DNA of 64,000 nucleotides, from the NCBI GenBank assembly GCA_001766655.1, contig MJCC01000023.1, positions 143,140-207,139 of the forward strand. The letters run 5' to 3'. This stretch comes from Phytomonas francai. Lineage: Eukaryota; Euglenozoa; Kinetoplastea; Trypanosomatida; Trypanosomatidae. Shown in pieces: positions 8,906 to 18,243 of the stretch (the stretch's first letter is position 1; the number at the start of each line of letters is the position of its first letter). Below the pieces are notes generated by a model, which had not been told where the DNA came from, ran no database searches, and saw only the letters and a program-made list of their open reading frames with translations. Position numbers and translations under genes: made by a program.

Positions 8906-11900
8906 ATGAGTAGCTATTATACCTCACTGGAAGAGCTAGGCTCTTCTGCGCTTGTCGAGCGCGACAAAGTCGAGCAGGTAAAGAGTCGTATTGGGGTTAA
9001 TCATGGTTATTTTGACGCGTGGATTTACGGATTTTTAGAGAACAAAAACTTTGACGTGGAGGAAACGGTCGCGAAGCTCGAGCGGCGCTTCGCGATGGAG
9101 GTAAATGAGCTCACCACGTATGAGCTTACGGATTCTAAACGCCAATCCATGCGGTCCGGCGCGATTCAGGAAATCGGAAAAGACAAGCAAGGTCGAACGA
9201 TTCTTTACATCAAAGTGAAACGCGATTTCCCGCAAGCGAAGCTTCGTGCGGAGCGACAGGAGTTATTTGATATCTATATAAGCTATGCCACGCGAATTCG
9301 TCAGGACAGCATGCGCTGCCAGACGATTCTTCTTGTGGACCAGGAAGGCGCGAGCATGTTTAAAAACATCGACATGCAGGCCTCCAGCGAGATCGCGCTG
9401 CGGATTTCGAAGTATTATCCAGGGTCGGTGGAGAAGATTTATGTTTGTAATATGAGCAGCGTGCTCACGAGCATCGCGCGGCCGATTATCCGGCGCCTGC
9501 CCGATATCGTTTCCAAGCGGCTGGAGATCATCACCGGGCGGGAGCTTAAACAGGGCCTCCTGCGCGAGTTCATCGACGAGGATGTTTTGCCGGAGAGTCT
9601 TGGCGGGCGGCATCAGTTGCGCGAGCCTGCCTCGTGGGGTAAATTTGCGGAGCGGGTCGAGACCTACTTCATCGAGCTCAAACGCGCCGCGGAAGAGCGC
9701 GGGATGAGCGTGAAGGAGTGGGAGCTCCAGCGGATCGGGACCGCATTCTTGCCGGATGCGAATCCTGCCGCCACGTCTTTGCCGACTCTTTTGGATTTGG
9801 AAGGTGGACATAGTCGGGGTTCGGCTACGACGCGGAGCGCCCTCAGAGGTTCCACACACCCGGGGGAGGAGAGCTTGCGATTATCGGACTACGTCAAAGG
9901 GCGGCGGGGTCACACCGTGAAAAGCTCTCCCACCGCAGAGGAAGAGAAACGGAGCGTCGTAACGTGCACCTCCGATAGCTTTTACTTAAAAAACGACAAC
10001 AGAGGTAGTGCGCATGATCATTTTGATTATAGTGCGCCGTCCATGGTGGATAGGGAAGGCGGCGACGGCGGCGGCATGTCTTGGCATGCTGTCGTCGCCC
10101 CACTTTCGCCAGAGATACGTTTGTTTTTCTTAGAAGAGTTGTTGCGTTGGCGGAGCGAGATTGAGGATCAAGAGCGCGACGTGAGGTTCGAGATTCTTCA
10201 TGGGTTACACGAGGCAATTAACCGATACCGCGGGGACGTTCCGCATAGTTTGGATGTGAGCGATAGTGACTGGTATACCGGGATTTTATCCCCTCTACGC
10301 GCGCTTCTGAAACTATTCTTACAAGGGGTGGTGCTGATAAACACGGTGGACTTTTTCTGTGCGCTCATCTTTCTTTCCCTTTTCACCGCAAGTTTGGTGA
10401 CGACGCTTTTTCTCAGTTTTGACGACTACCCCGATCATTTTTTTCCGCTCAGCTGTGTTTTAATCATGATTATCATCCAGGGCGTGGCGCTCTGCACGCG
10501 TGGGTGTAATATGATCACTGCAATCTACCGGAATGCCGTGATTCCGCCGTTTGAGCGCCTGGGCAGTTACTGGGGGACCATCGCGGAGCTTTACCTTTTC
10601 GCGGCAATCCTTCTTATGCAGGTGGTGGTCTTTTCCATCTACAGCGTCACGCAAAGCCCCTTCGTGTCCCTTCAGTGCGCCTTTACCGCGGGGTGGATGG
10701 CGGCCGCCGGGGTACTCATCATCACACATATTTTTTTCGCTTTCATCCGGGGCACCTCGTCAGGGAGTAATGCTCGAAACTCCAAACGATTCATCTCGTC
10801 GCTGCCTTTTTTTCTGACCTTTGGCATTGGCAAGAACGTGATGAAGACGCTGGATTTGGAGTTCGTGACGCGGACCTCGTCGATTGTGATCTGCGGGACG
10901 CCTCTTGCGTTGAGTTTTTTGTTCGGCATCGCCTTTTTAATCAGCCATCTCATCGAACTCTACGTTTGCACGATTGTGGTGACCATTATCTCGGGTTTTG
11001 TCGTCAATTATTACACCGATGCGATTATCACCCCCTTGTGCAGGGCCTTTATGCGTGTGGTCATGCTGCTGCTGAGCACGACGTGGCTTTTTATCGTCTT
11101 CAACTTTGGGATTGACAGCATCGGGGGGGTTCACACCGCGACGCTGTTCCTGGCGCTCGGGATTAACTCCTCTTTCTTTGTCCTGGCCTTCCTCTGCTTG
11201 CGGTTCTCGGGGAATGTCTGGTTGCTTCGGGTGTCGTTCCTCATCTTTGTGGTCTACATTATCGCGCTGTGGGCCACGACCTTCTTCTTCATCGATGCCC
11301 GGACGGGGGTGTTCTGTCTTATCCTGGCGGTGCACAACCTGGTGAACGTGACGTTCGCCGCGCAGGACCTGACGAACATGAGCGGCGCCCTCCTCCTCTC
11401 GACGCTGATCCTCCTCCTCTACCTGCTGTGCGTCCTGCTCGGCTGGTACGGCACCTCGGTGCTCTACGCGGAGCCCCACAGCCTCCCCCCCGTCCCCGTC
11501 GGCGAGGTCTCGAACCTCGCGCTCTACCACCGCTACCCCGTCTGCGCGCTGCGCCTCGGCCCGGACCCCCCCCTCGGCGTCGTCGACATCGCCCTCCTGA
11601 CGGAGCTCGCGGCCGCGCGGACGGCGGCGACGCGCGCCGTCGACCTCGACCGCTGGTTCGCCGGCCGCGGCGTCGTCGACGACGGCGTCGTGCGGCGCTT
11701 CCCGGCGCCCCGCGCGAGCTGGGTCCTGCACCGCTTCGCCCTCCCCGCGCGCACGACGCTGCTCGTCCTGCGCACCGCCCACGTGCGCTCGGCGATCGCG
11801 GGCCTCGCGGTCTGGCTCGACGCGGCCGCGACCGGGCCGCTGCTCAGCCTCATGCCCTCCGACTGGGCACGCACGCTCGGGAAGGCGCTCGGCAGCGCGC

Positions 11901-12331
11901 GCGCGCTCGGCCTCCCCGGCGGGCCCACGATCCGCGCCTGGGGCGGCCTCCTCGACGCCCTCACCGACGACTTCGCGGTCGCGAAGGCCGCCGCCGGCGG
12001 GCCCGTCCTCGTCAGCGGCGCGGGCGTCGCCGGGGGCTTCGTCTCGATCGCGGCCACGCGCGCGGGCGTGCAGGGCGTCGTCTTCGCCGCGCCCGGCCTG
12101 CGCAACCTCCTCGGCGGGCTCGGCCTCGCGCCGGCGGACTACCACCGCTACGTCCTCGCCGTCGGCGGCGAGCAGGCCGCGCTCGACTGGGTCGGCGGCC
12201 ACGACATGACAATGCGGCAGTCCCTCGACTGCGAGGGCTCCGCCTTCGACTGCGCGATGCAGCCGCACATCGCCAGGCTCCTCCTCGAGGCCTGCGGCGA
12301 CCCCTACGGGCGACAGCACGTCCCCATCTGA
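8906..12331 (+). CDS. Sec14 (CRAL-TRIO) - multi-TM - degenerate class-3 lipase fusion
   Basis: 1141 aa from ATG 8906; the frame is open three bases further, but that codon is TTG. Residues about 10-60 resemble the CRAL-TRIO N-terminal helical region (GYFDAWIYGFLENKNFDVEE). Residues about 90-235 form a Sec14 lipid-binding domain (TILYIKVKR; QTILLVDQEG; YYPGSVEKIYVCNM; LEIITGRELKQGLLREFIDE; DVLPESLGG). A linker follows, then about ten or eleven hydrophobic segments between residues 465 and 850. The last 280 residues look like a class-3 lipase alpha/beta-hydrolase: a strand TTLLVLRTAHVRS, the nucleophile-elbow region VLVSGAGVAGGFVSIAATRA, VVFAAPGL, and a Cys/His-containing tail ending LLLEACGD. 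The expected GHSLGG is SGAGVAG at residues 1037-1043, so the nucleophile Ser and preceding His are absent and lipase activity is unlikely. Probably a membrane protein linking lipid binding to a pseudo-enzyme domain. From about 11380 to the end codons become extremely GC-rich. Confidence 0.85.
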   Translation: MSSYYTSLEELGSSALVERDKVEQVKSRIGVNHGYFDAWIYGFLENKNFDVEETVAKLERRFAMEVNELTTYELTDSKRQSMRSGAIQEIGKDKQGRTILYIKVKRDFPQAKLRAERQELFDIYISYATRIRQDSMRCQTILLVDQEGASMFKNIDMQASSEIALRISKYYPGSVEKIYVCNMSSVLTSIARPIIRRLPDIVSKRLEIITGRELKQGLLREFIDEDVLPESLGGRHQLREPASWGKFAERVETYFIELKRAAEERGMSVKEWELQRIGTAFLPDANPAATSLPTLLDLEGGHSRGSATTRSALRGSTHPGEESLRLSDYVKGRRGHTVKSSPTAEEEKRSVVTCTSDSFYLKNDNRGSAHDHFDYSAPSMVDREGGDGGGMSWHAVVAPLSPEIRLFFLEELLRWRSEIEDQERDVRFEILHGLHEAINRYRGDVPHSLDVSDSDWYTGILSPLRALLKLFLQGVVLINTVDFFCALIFLSLFTASLVTTLFLSFDDYPDHFFPLSCVLIMIIIQGVALCTRGCNMITAIYRNAVIPPFERLGSYWGTIAELYLFAAILLMQVVVFSIYSVTQSPFVSLQCAFTAGWMAAAGVLIITHIFFAFIRGTSSGSNARNSKRFISSLPFFLTFGIGKNVMKTLDLEFVTRTSSIVICGTPLALSFLFGIAFLISHLIELYVCTIVVTIISGFVVNYYTDAIITPLCRAFMRVVMLLLSTTWLFIVFNFGIDSIGGVHTATLFLALGINSSFFVLAFLCLRFSGNVWLLRVSFLIFVVYIIALWATTFFFIDARTGVFCLILAVHNLVNVTFAAQDLTNMSGALLLSTLILLLYLLCVLLGWYGTSVLYAEPHSLPPVPVGEVSNLALYHRYPVCALRLGPDPPLGVVDIALLTELAAARTAATRAVDLDRWFAGRGVVDDGVVRRFPAPRASWVLHRFALPARTTLLVLRTAHVRSAIAGLAVWLDAAATGPLLSLMPSDWARTLGKALGSARALGLPGGPTIRAWGGLLDALTDDFAVAKAAAGGPVLVSGAGVAGGFVSIAATRAGVQGVVFAAPGLRNLLGGLGLAPADYHRYVLAVGGEQAALDWVGGHDMTMRQSLDCEGSAFDCAMQPHIARLLLEACGDPYGRQHVPI

Positions 12332-13193
12332 GCCCGGTGTGTGTGTGTGTGTGACACAAGGAGGACGCTGGCGAGGTCAACACCGACCACCGGCGGCCCT
12401 GTGCAACTTCTCTCTGTGACAGACACACACACATCTATATCTATATCTATATGTCCGAATACGTGTAGGATATTCATAAGGGACCTAGCAACGGGTCACC
12501 CGTGACGGAGTGGGTTTCAGGTGCTAGCGACCTTTCTGGATTCTCGGATGCTGAATCTAAGGATGCACGTGCCTTTCGATGTGCAAAACTCTCTAGTGTG
12601 GGCATTGTGTTTATTCAGATGGGGTCAGGATTTTTTTTCTTTTGAGTGCTCTTCTTCCAACCTTCAGTGACGGGGGCGCCTTATTGTTTTTGTATTAATG
12701 TGTCATAAAAAGAATACGGGAAAGAGGATAAAGGCCGGGGAGGGGGCCAAACATTTTTATTTTTTTTTAAAAATAAATATGAACATTATCCCACCCCCAT
12801 ATCCCCTGTTCATTATTATTCTTTTTAGCATGATTCGTTCCACCTAGCATACACGAGGGAGGGACAGTTTAGAGCGATGTATATCTATATTCATATGTGC
12901 TATTTTGTAATAGTGTCGTGACCATAAGCGTATTTATCAATATCTAGTATTCTCGTTCTACTGGAAATCTGTGTGGAGGCCTACTCCCACCAGTGCCAAG
13001 TTGCTAATGTAAAGGATCAATTGAATATCAAGCACGACCACTTCGTCTGGCTTCGACTTTGCGCGAAACGTATTTTACGGCAGACTTATTCAAGCCTTCC
13101 CCATTTTTAGTCATGGATTGGTAACTTTCCAGATCATCATCGGCATATTGTGCACAGTCTGTTTTTTTTTTTTTTGTCATCTTTTACGTTGCT
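12332..13193 (+). other. Intergenic spacer with microsatellites and a possible hairpin
   Basis: Holds a GT run at 12337-12353, an AC run at 12422-12433, a TATATC-type repeat at about 12434-12452, an inverted repeat at 12485-12527 (separate entry), a run of T/A near 12754-12780, and a T-tract at 13160-13175 before the relic gene. No intact gene seen. Confidence 0.6.
12485..12527 (+). other. Nested inverted repeat, possible RNA hairpin
   Basis: Inner perfect palindrome acgggtcacccgt (12491-12503) directly after ctagca (12485-12490), whose reverse complement tgctag lies at 12522-12527. This would give a 5-bp inner stem and a 6-bp outer stem in the 3' UTR of the Sec14-lipase gene. The stems are short, so chance is possible. 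Confidence 0.3.
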
Positions 13194-14920
13194 TTGTATA
13201 GCAGTGGGATATTGGTTGGGATTCAGCATATCACTACGGTGGGTTGTATCGTATCACTCGCACTGATACTCATCTACTATATTTCGTCTGCGTTCACATG
13301 GACGTTTCGATGTAAGAAGCCAAGAAATCCTCCCGGTGCATCCTACACACCTGTCAAACAAACAGACCTTTCTCCATTTCTCTTGACAAATATCGACATT
13401 GACGGTAACGGGGTGCGTAGCTTTCCCGCTACGGAAGTGATCATATTGACGGCGGTTTTAATAGCGCATTTTGCGGCTTGTATCGGTTACGTAACTAATG
13501 GGGATGTATTACTCATGTACATCTTTGCTCTATCGCTCTCAGTGATGATTTTTCTCTACTCCATGTTTACACTTTCCGGCAACATCAACAGATTCTCAAG
13601 CTTACCCATCGCCGGATTTTTACACATGCACATTTTTTAAATGCGCACACCATTCCTTGTAAGGGACTTCGTATCAATAAGTGAATATTATGTCATAATC
13701 GTCATTCCTTTCATTCGTTTACTCCTTTCCATAGTGTCGGTACTTCTTAATGTCTATAAACCCCTGCATACCAGGGTCAAACGCTTGCTCTTCTTTTGCT
13801 CTTGTTATATATATATATATATATATATTCTTTTGGGCTCTGTACGCTTCCTTTATTCTTTTACGATTTTCGTATGACATTCTTTCTGCTACTTTCTCTG
13901 GTGCATCTCCTCTTGATTGTTTTTTCGCACGAGTAATACGGTTGACAACAGCGACATTGTCTTGAGGATCGTAACCTCCACGTTATGGCTGCTTCTATGC
14001 TGCGTTGCTGTGGGGCAGGATTGGGTCGAGCTCTACGATTACACGTTGAGCGTTATGCCGCTACGGCACTGCCCTCACAGACGTGTGTCCTCGTTCAGCG
14101 CCGATACTAACGATAATACCGCATTCTACATGAATCATGAGTGCACAACGAACTCCGTGCCCCCGCTCATATGCCTCACGCGGTTTCCAACGGACAACCT
14201 CTCGATTGTGGAGATGGCGCTTTTTCTCAAGATAGGATTCAATCTCAACCGTGAAAACCAGTTAAAGAATTTGAGGTGTTGTTTACGGATTTTAATAGTT
14301 CACAGGAGAAATGGATTGATCCAACAAGCGTTTGGAAGATCACAACCTTCCGACGTGAGACGCCCATGGACAATGCAACCGTCATCGTGGTGCGCAGCAC
14401 CAGTGATCGGCAGATGTTGATCTCGTGGATGACCCCTTGCATTCAGGAGTATGCCCTATCATTTCTTAGTTTTGCCATGCCGGAAGGGTTACTATACTGT
14501 TTCTGCTCTTTTTTTTTTCGAATTACAAAAACCTTGTTCCTACTTCCTGAAAGTGAATCTATTGAGCGTGAAAGTTTATCTCTGTCTTCCTACCTGGACA
14601 ACCTCAACGGTATGGTGGAAAACGTATACGTCGTAGCACAAGGACCTGTCTGTGTAACGATGGTATTGGACACCTTGAAAAATAAGAAAGTGAACGCGGT
14701 GCTGTTTTCTCCGCCATGAACGAATGAGTTGATACGTGGTATGCGGACTGTGTATGATTCTATGCTTCACCGTGTCATTTCTATTAAAACGGATGGTAGG
14801 TTATTTTTATCTTGGTTCTTAGATGACCCATTCTTGCAGACAATTCCGTGCACAGATAATAATGGAATGTGTGGAAGCATTGACAACATTATCTATGAAC
14901 TAAAAGACCTCATCATATGA
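13194..14920 (+). pseudogene. Relic paralogue of the membrane/pseudo-lipase part of the upstream gene
   Basis: The relic follows the order of the fusion gene's second half. Hydrophobic segments come first (13200-13640, e.g. SLALILIYYISSAFTW). Then STLWLLLCCVAVGQDW pairs with STLILLLYLLCVLLGW of the intact gene; PPLICLTRFPTDNLSIVEMA with YPVCALRLGPDPPLGVVDIA; SVWKITTFRRE and ATVIVVRST with SWVLHRFALPA and TTLLVLRTA; KKVNAVLFSPP with AGVQGVVFAAPG; and DSMLHRVISIKTDGRLFLSW with DYHRYVLAVGGEQAALDW. Breaks: no ATG at the left, TAA at 13638, TGA at 13875, a frame-3 to frame-2 shift at about 14245-14276, and TGA at 14717 in the same frame as the C-terminal piece, which ends with TGA 14918-14920. No Sec14 domain is visible upstream. 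The relic is AT-rich and strongly diverged, so the duplication is old. It too lacks the GHSLGG elbow (VVAQGPVCVTMV there). Confidence 0.75.
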
Positions 14921-14968
14921 GGGGTAATAAAGGGATGGGTGATAGTCAAGTTTGCGAAGTGAATGTTT

Positions 14969-15002
<34 letters not shown>

Positions 15003-15458
15003 CCGCCGAATATGCGAGAGATTTTATTAATCTTCAATTGGTTTCAAAATTTTCCTCATTTGAATCTATTCCTTGGCTTATCTTTTCCATAGATTAGTGA
15101 TTTTTTTGCTTTTCTCCTTCAGCTAAACCATGTTTCTTAATTGATTTATTTTTCTTTCATTTATATTATCCGAGAAATAAATCGATTATTTGAATTTTTA
15201 CAATTTCATTATTTTTTTTTGATAGTGAAAAAGAGAGGAATGATAATAAAAATGCTTTCGTATTTGATGCGAATCTCTCCTCCAACAAGGCTCTATTTCT
15301 ATAACCCTTTTCTCGCTCTGTCCTGTCGTAATATGATTTTGGTTGAAATTTTATATTCGTCTCTTTTTTTTCTTATTGTAACGAAATTTTAGATTTCTAG
15401 TTAAGAGATAAATGTCAACACAACGGCAGAGCACCTGCTTCTGTGCTTATTCTCTGAC
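14921..15458 (+). other. AT-rich spacer with (AT)n microsatellite
   Basis: Contains an uninterrupted AT run at about 14972-15002 and T-rich tracts leading to the kinesin gene. Nothing coding recognised; short open frames here lack support. Confidence 0.6.
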
Positions 15459-17732
15459 ATGGCTAGTGTTGACCCCCCTTTAACAGACTTTGATCCCACA
15501 TCCCCATTTCGTCCCATTAGTACGAGGAGCAGTAGAAGGAGTAGTGAGGATCGAAAAAGTTTCATTTCTCGAACAAGTTCCTTCAATGGCTTAGTTGCCC
15601 CGAGTGTCGAGACCCTCTATTGCGGCTTGAACTCGCTTACGCAGGAGTTTGAGGGCATCCGGGCCCACTCGAGGTCGCGTCGTTCCTCGACCGTGGCCCG
15701 GCTGTCGCGGAGGGGCTCCCCGGCTCCCGGCCCCGCGCTCTCGTCGTGCCGCCCCCACAAGGCCGAGCCCAGGGCCCGCAGCCGCAGCCGCCGCGGCTCC
15801 CTTTCGCGAGGCTCCCTCTCGATGGTCTATCCCACGGCCTCCCCAGGCCAAACTCCAGGCTACGGCCATACTTCCGTGTCAAGCCACGGCCCAACCCCTA
15901 TGTCAAGCCACGGCCTAACCCCTATGTCAAGCCACGGCCCAACCTCTATGTCAAGCCACGGCCCAACCTCTATGTCAAGCCACGGCCCAACTCCTATGTC
16001 AGGCCACGGCCCAACCCCTATGTCAAGCCACGGCCCAACCCCTATGTCAAGCCACGGCCCAACCCCTATGTCANGCCACGGCCCAACCCCTATGTCAAGC
16101 CACGGCCCAACCCCTATGTCAAGCCACGGCCCAACCCCTATGTCAGGCCACAGCTCTGTGACAGCTCCAGGCCACGGCCGTGCGCCGCGGCGTCACACGA
16201 AGGAGCCCACGCTGCCGCTGCTGTCCGGCCAGCCCTCCGAGGTCGAGCTCCCCCCCCTCCGGCGGCAGCTCTCCCTGCCCACGGTGAAGGGCCACGCGTA
16301 CGCGGCGGCGTCGGAGCTCGGGGTGGCCCGCCGCGGGGCCGAGAGCAACCCCGTGCACTTTTCCGACCCGGCCGCGGCGAATGCGGCGAGTTCCCAGAAG
16401 CCTCGGAGCATGCGGATAAAGATTTGGGTCCGCAAGAGGCCTTTTCACAGCGAGGAGATGGGGACGGACTGCGTGAGCATTCAGTCCCCGAATATTCAGC
16501 TTTCGATCACGAAGCAGCGCGTGGACTTATCCGAGTACTGCGAGCTCAACAACTTTAGCTTTGATGCGGTCTTTGATGAGACCATGACCAACGACGCGAT
16601 TTACGCCTCGTGCGGGCGAGAGTTGCTCGAGGAGGCGCTTAAAGGCGGGAGTTCATCCTTCTTTGCCTCCGGCCAGACCGGCAGTGGGAAGACTCACACG
16701 ATAATGGGTAACGAGCAGGAAAAGGGCCTTTACCTTCTCTGCGCCACGGACCTCTTCCGACGTCTGCCCCCGCATCACTCCGTTTTGGTTTCCTTCTACG
16801 AGATCTACTGCAACTCCCTCTACGATTTGCTCAACCAGCGCTTCCCGGTGATTCTGCGCGAGGACGCGAAGGGGCGTGTGAACATCTGCGGCCTCTCCTG
16901 GCACCCCGCCGCCACGATCGACGAGCTCTGGAGCACCGTAAACACCGGCCTCGAGCTTCGCCGCGCGGCCGCCGCGGACGCCAACGAGCGCGCGAGTCGC
17001 TCCCACGCCGTGATAACCCTTCGCGCCCAGGACTCGAGCGGCGTGGGCTTTGGCGGCCGGATCAACTTTGTCGACCTCGCCGGCAGCGAGGGCCCCGCGG
17101 ATGCCGGGAGCAAAGACCGCCGCGTTCGCCTCGAGGGCGCGGAGATCAACAAGTCGCTGCTCGCGCTCAAGGAGTGCATCCGGGCCTCGGAGGAGAGGCG
17201 GCGGCACATCCCCTTCCGCGGCTTCCGTCTGACGGAGACGCTCCGGGACAGCTTCGTTGGGAACTCCCGGATCGTCATCATCGCGAACATCTCGCCCAGC
17301 TCCCTCGACTACGAGCACACGCTGAGCACGCTGCGGTACGCCTTTCGCGTGAAGGGGCTGACGGGACCGACGCTGCTGCCCTGCCGGGGGCGGAAGGCCC
17401 CGCAGGCGGGCCGGCAGCCGGCGAGCAGAGGGGCGCCCGCAGGGGGGCGCGCGCGCCTGCGGAGCATCGAGGACAGGCTGCCGTCGCTCACCCCGGGCGC
17501 CCAATACCCCAAATTATCGCCGGCGGCCTCCGCGGAAACGCGCAAGGACGGGATGGACATCAGGGATGTGGAGAACCGCATCCGAAGGAGTGTGGTGCGG
17601 CAGCTCCAGCGGGACATCAGCAAGGAGATTCATCAAATGATAGGTAAACAGGATCTTATGATTAGCAAACTCTCCCAGGAGAGTAAAGAGCTCAAGGAGA
17701 TCGTTGCGCAGCGTCTGGGGATTGAATTTTAG
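15459..17732 (+). CDS. Kinesin-13-like motor with N-terminal octapeptide repeats
   Basis: 757 aa from ATG 15459. Residues 1-140 are Ser/Arg-rich; residues 141-228 are 11 copies of an octapeptide, consensus SSHGPTPM; the motor domain spans about 318-635. Motor motifs: P-loop GQTGSGKTHT at 405-414, switch I NERASRSHAV, switch II DLAGSE starting at 539, then LEGAEINKSLLALKECIRA, HIPFRG, RDSFVGNSR and ANISPSS. The last two blocks and LEGAEINKSLLALKECIRA are hallmarks of kinesin-13 (KIF2/MCAK) microtubule depolymerases. The loop-2 KVD motif of that family appears as RVD (QRVDLSEYCELNNFSFD). Deviations: FASGQTGSGKT instead of FAYGQ, and SEGPAD where SERGAD is usual. The C-terminal 60 residues are helical, probably coiled-coil. 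A role at the spindle or in flagellar length control would be typical of the family; this is inference. One undetermined base (n at 16074) lies in the repeats. Confidence 0.9.
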   Translation: MASVDPPLTDFDPTSPFRPISTRSSRRSSEDRKSFISRTSSFNGLVAPSVETLYCGLNSLTQEFEGIRAHSRSRRSSTVARLSRRGSPAPGPALSSCRPHKAEPRARSRSRRGSLSRGSLSMVYPTASPGQTPGYGHTSVSSHGPTPMSSHGLTPMSSHGPTSMSSHGPTSMSSHGPTPMSGHGPTPMSSHGPTPMSSHGPTPMSXHGPTPMSSHGPTPMSSHGPTPMSGHSSVTAPGHGRAPRRHTKEPTLPLLSGQPSEVELPPLRRQLSLPTVKGHAYAAASELGVARRGAESNPVHFSDPAAANAASSQKPRSMRIKIWVRKRPFHSEEMGTDCVSIQSPNIQLSITKQRVDLSEYCELNNFSFDAVFDETMTNDAIYASCGRELLEEALKGGSSSFFASGQTGSGKTHTIMGNEQEKGLYLLCATDLFRRLPPHHSVLVSFYEIYCNSLYDLLNQRFPVILREDAKGRVNICGLSWHPAATIDELWSTVNTGLELRRAAAADANERASRSHAVITLRAQDSSGVGFGGRINFVDLAGSEGPADAGSKDRRVRLEGAEINKSLLALKECIRASEERRRHIPFRGFRLTETLRDSFVGNSRIVIIANISPSSLDYEHTLSTLRYAFRVKGLTGPTLLPCRGRKAPQAGRQPASRGAPAGGRARLRSIEDRLPSLTPGAQYPKLSPAASAETRKDGMDIRDVENRIRRSVVRQLQRDISKEIHQMIGKQDLMISKLSQESKELKEIVAQRLGIEF
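15879..16142 (+). repeat. 24-bp in-frame tandem repeat, 11 copies
   Basis: Eleven near-identical 24-bp units (tcaagccacggcccaacccc plus tatg) encode octapeptides within the kinesin N-terminus. Substitutions include Pro to Leu, Pro to Ser and Ser to Gly. The n at 16074 in copy 9 suggests that read mapping was ambiguous, so copy number in the assembly may be wrong. Confidence 0.95.
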
Positions 17733-18243
17733 GTTTCCCATCCTAAGTCTTCTAACCTTTATTTCGAATGGGTTTTCTACAATGTCATCAAATTTTACCA
17801 TTGTCATGTGTATATTGTCTGCTTTTGATGTAATTAGTATGAGTTTCAGACGTTTCACACTAAGCCGCGTTTTAAACTTATAGTGAGTTACACGTTTTCG
17901 ACATTGACTTAACGTTTTATTTTTTTTATTTTCTATTTTGGAACGGACTTCTCTTGCATACCTTTTCTAACCTTTACGAAATGATTTTTTTTTTGTATAT
18001 TGCTCTCATTATTTATTTTATCTTTTCCTCCCATAACAAAAGATGAATTTTGGATTACTGGTAAGGGGTGGGAAGGAGGGGTATTTTGCTAACACCATCA
18101 TTGCCAATTTGATTTTGGCTTCCTACACATTTTGTAGGGGGGTGAGTGGGTCTAACGCGCCACGAGTGTAGTTTCTTTACACTCTTTTTATTGGCTTCCC
18201 TTTCCTGCTTCAAACATTCTTAGGAATTTTTTGGCTAGAAAGC
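17733..18243 (+). other. Intergenic spacer
   Basis: T-rich tracts at 17916-17940 and 17986-17998 and a pyrimidine-rich stretch at 18171-18215 upstream of the next ATG. No gene or RNA seen. Confidence 0.6.

Noticed and set aside
10937..12319. 460-codon open frame on the - strand
   Set aside because: Shadow of the GC-rich end of the Sec14-lipase gene; the product is Arg/Glu/Gly/Ala repeats without domain content, and the + frame has clear Sec14 and lipase-like patterns.
11269..12354. 361-codon second + frame inside the Sec14-lipase gene
   Set aside because: Arg/Pro/Ala-rich translation caused by extreme GC in the overlapping real frame.
13806..13829. AT microsatellites as CRISPR-like or origin repeats
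   Set aside because: Simple dinucleotide runs occur throughout the spacers; there are no spaced direct repeats or unique spacers anywhere in the window.
14717..14719. In-frame TGA as a recoded sense codon in the lipase relic
   Set aside because: The relic also has a frameshift, other stops and no start; TGA serves as terminator elsewhere in the window (for example 3718-3720).
15746..16558. 270-codon + frame through the kinesin repeats
   Set aside because: The 24-bp repeat keeps any frame open; outside the repeats it is Arg/Ala/Pro filler. The other frame leads into an intact kinesin motor.
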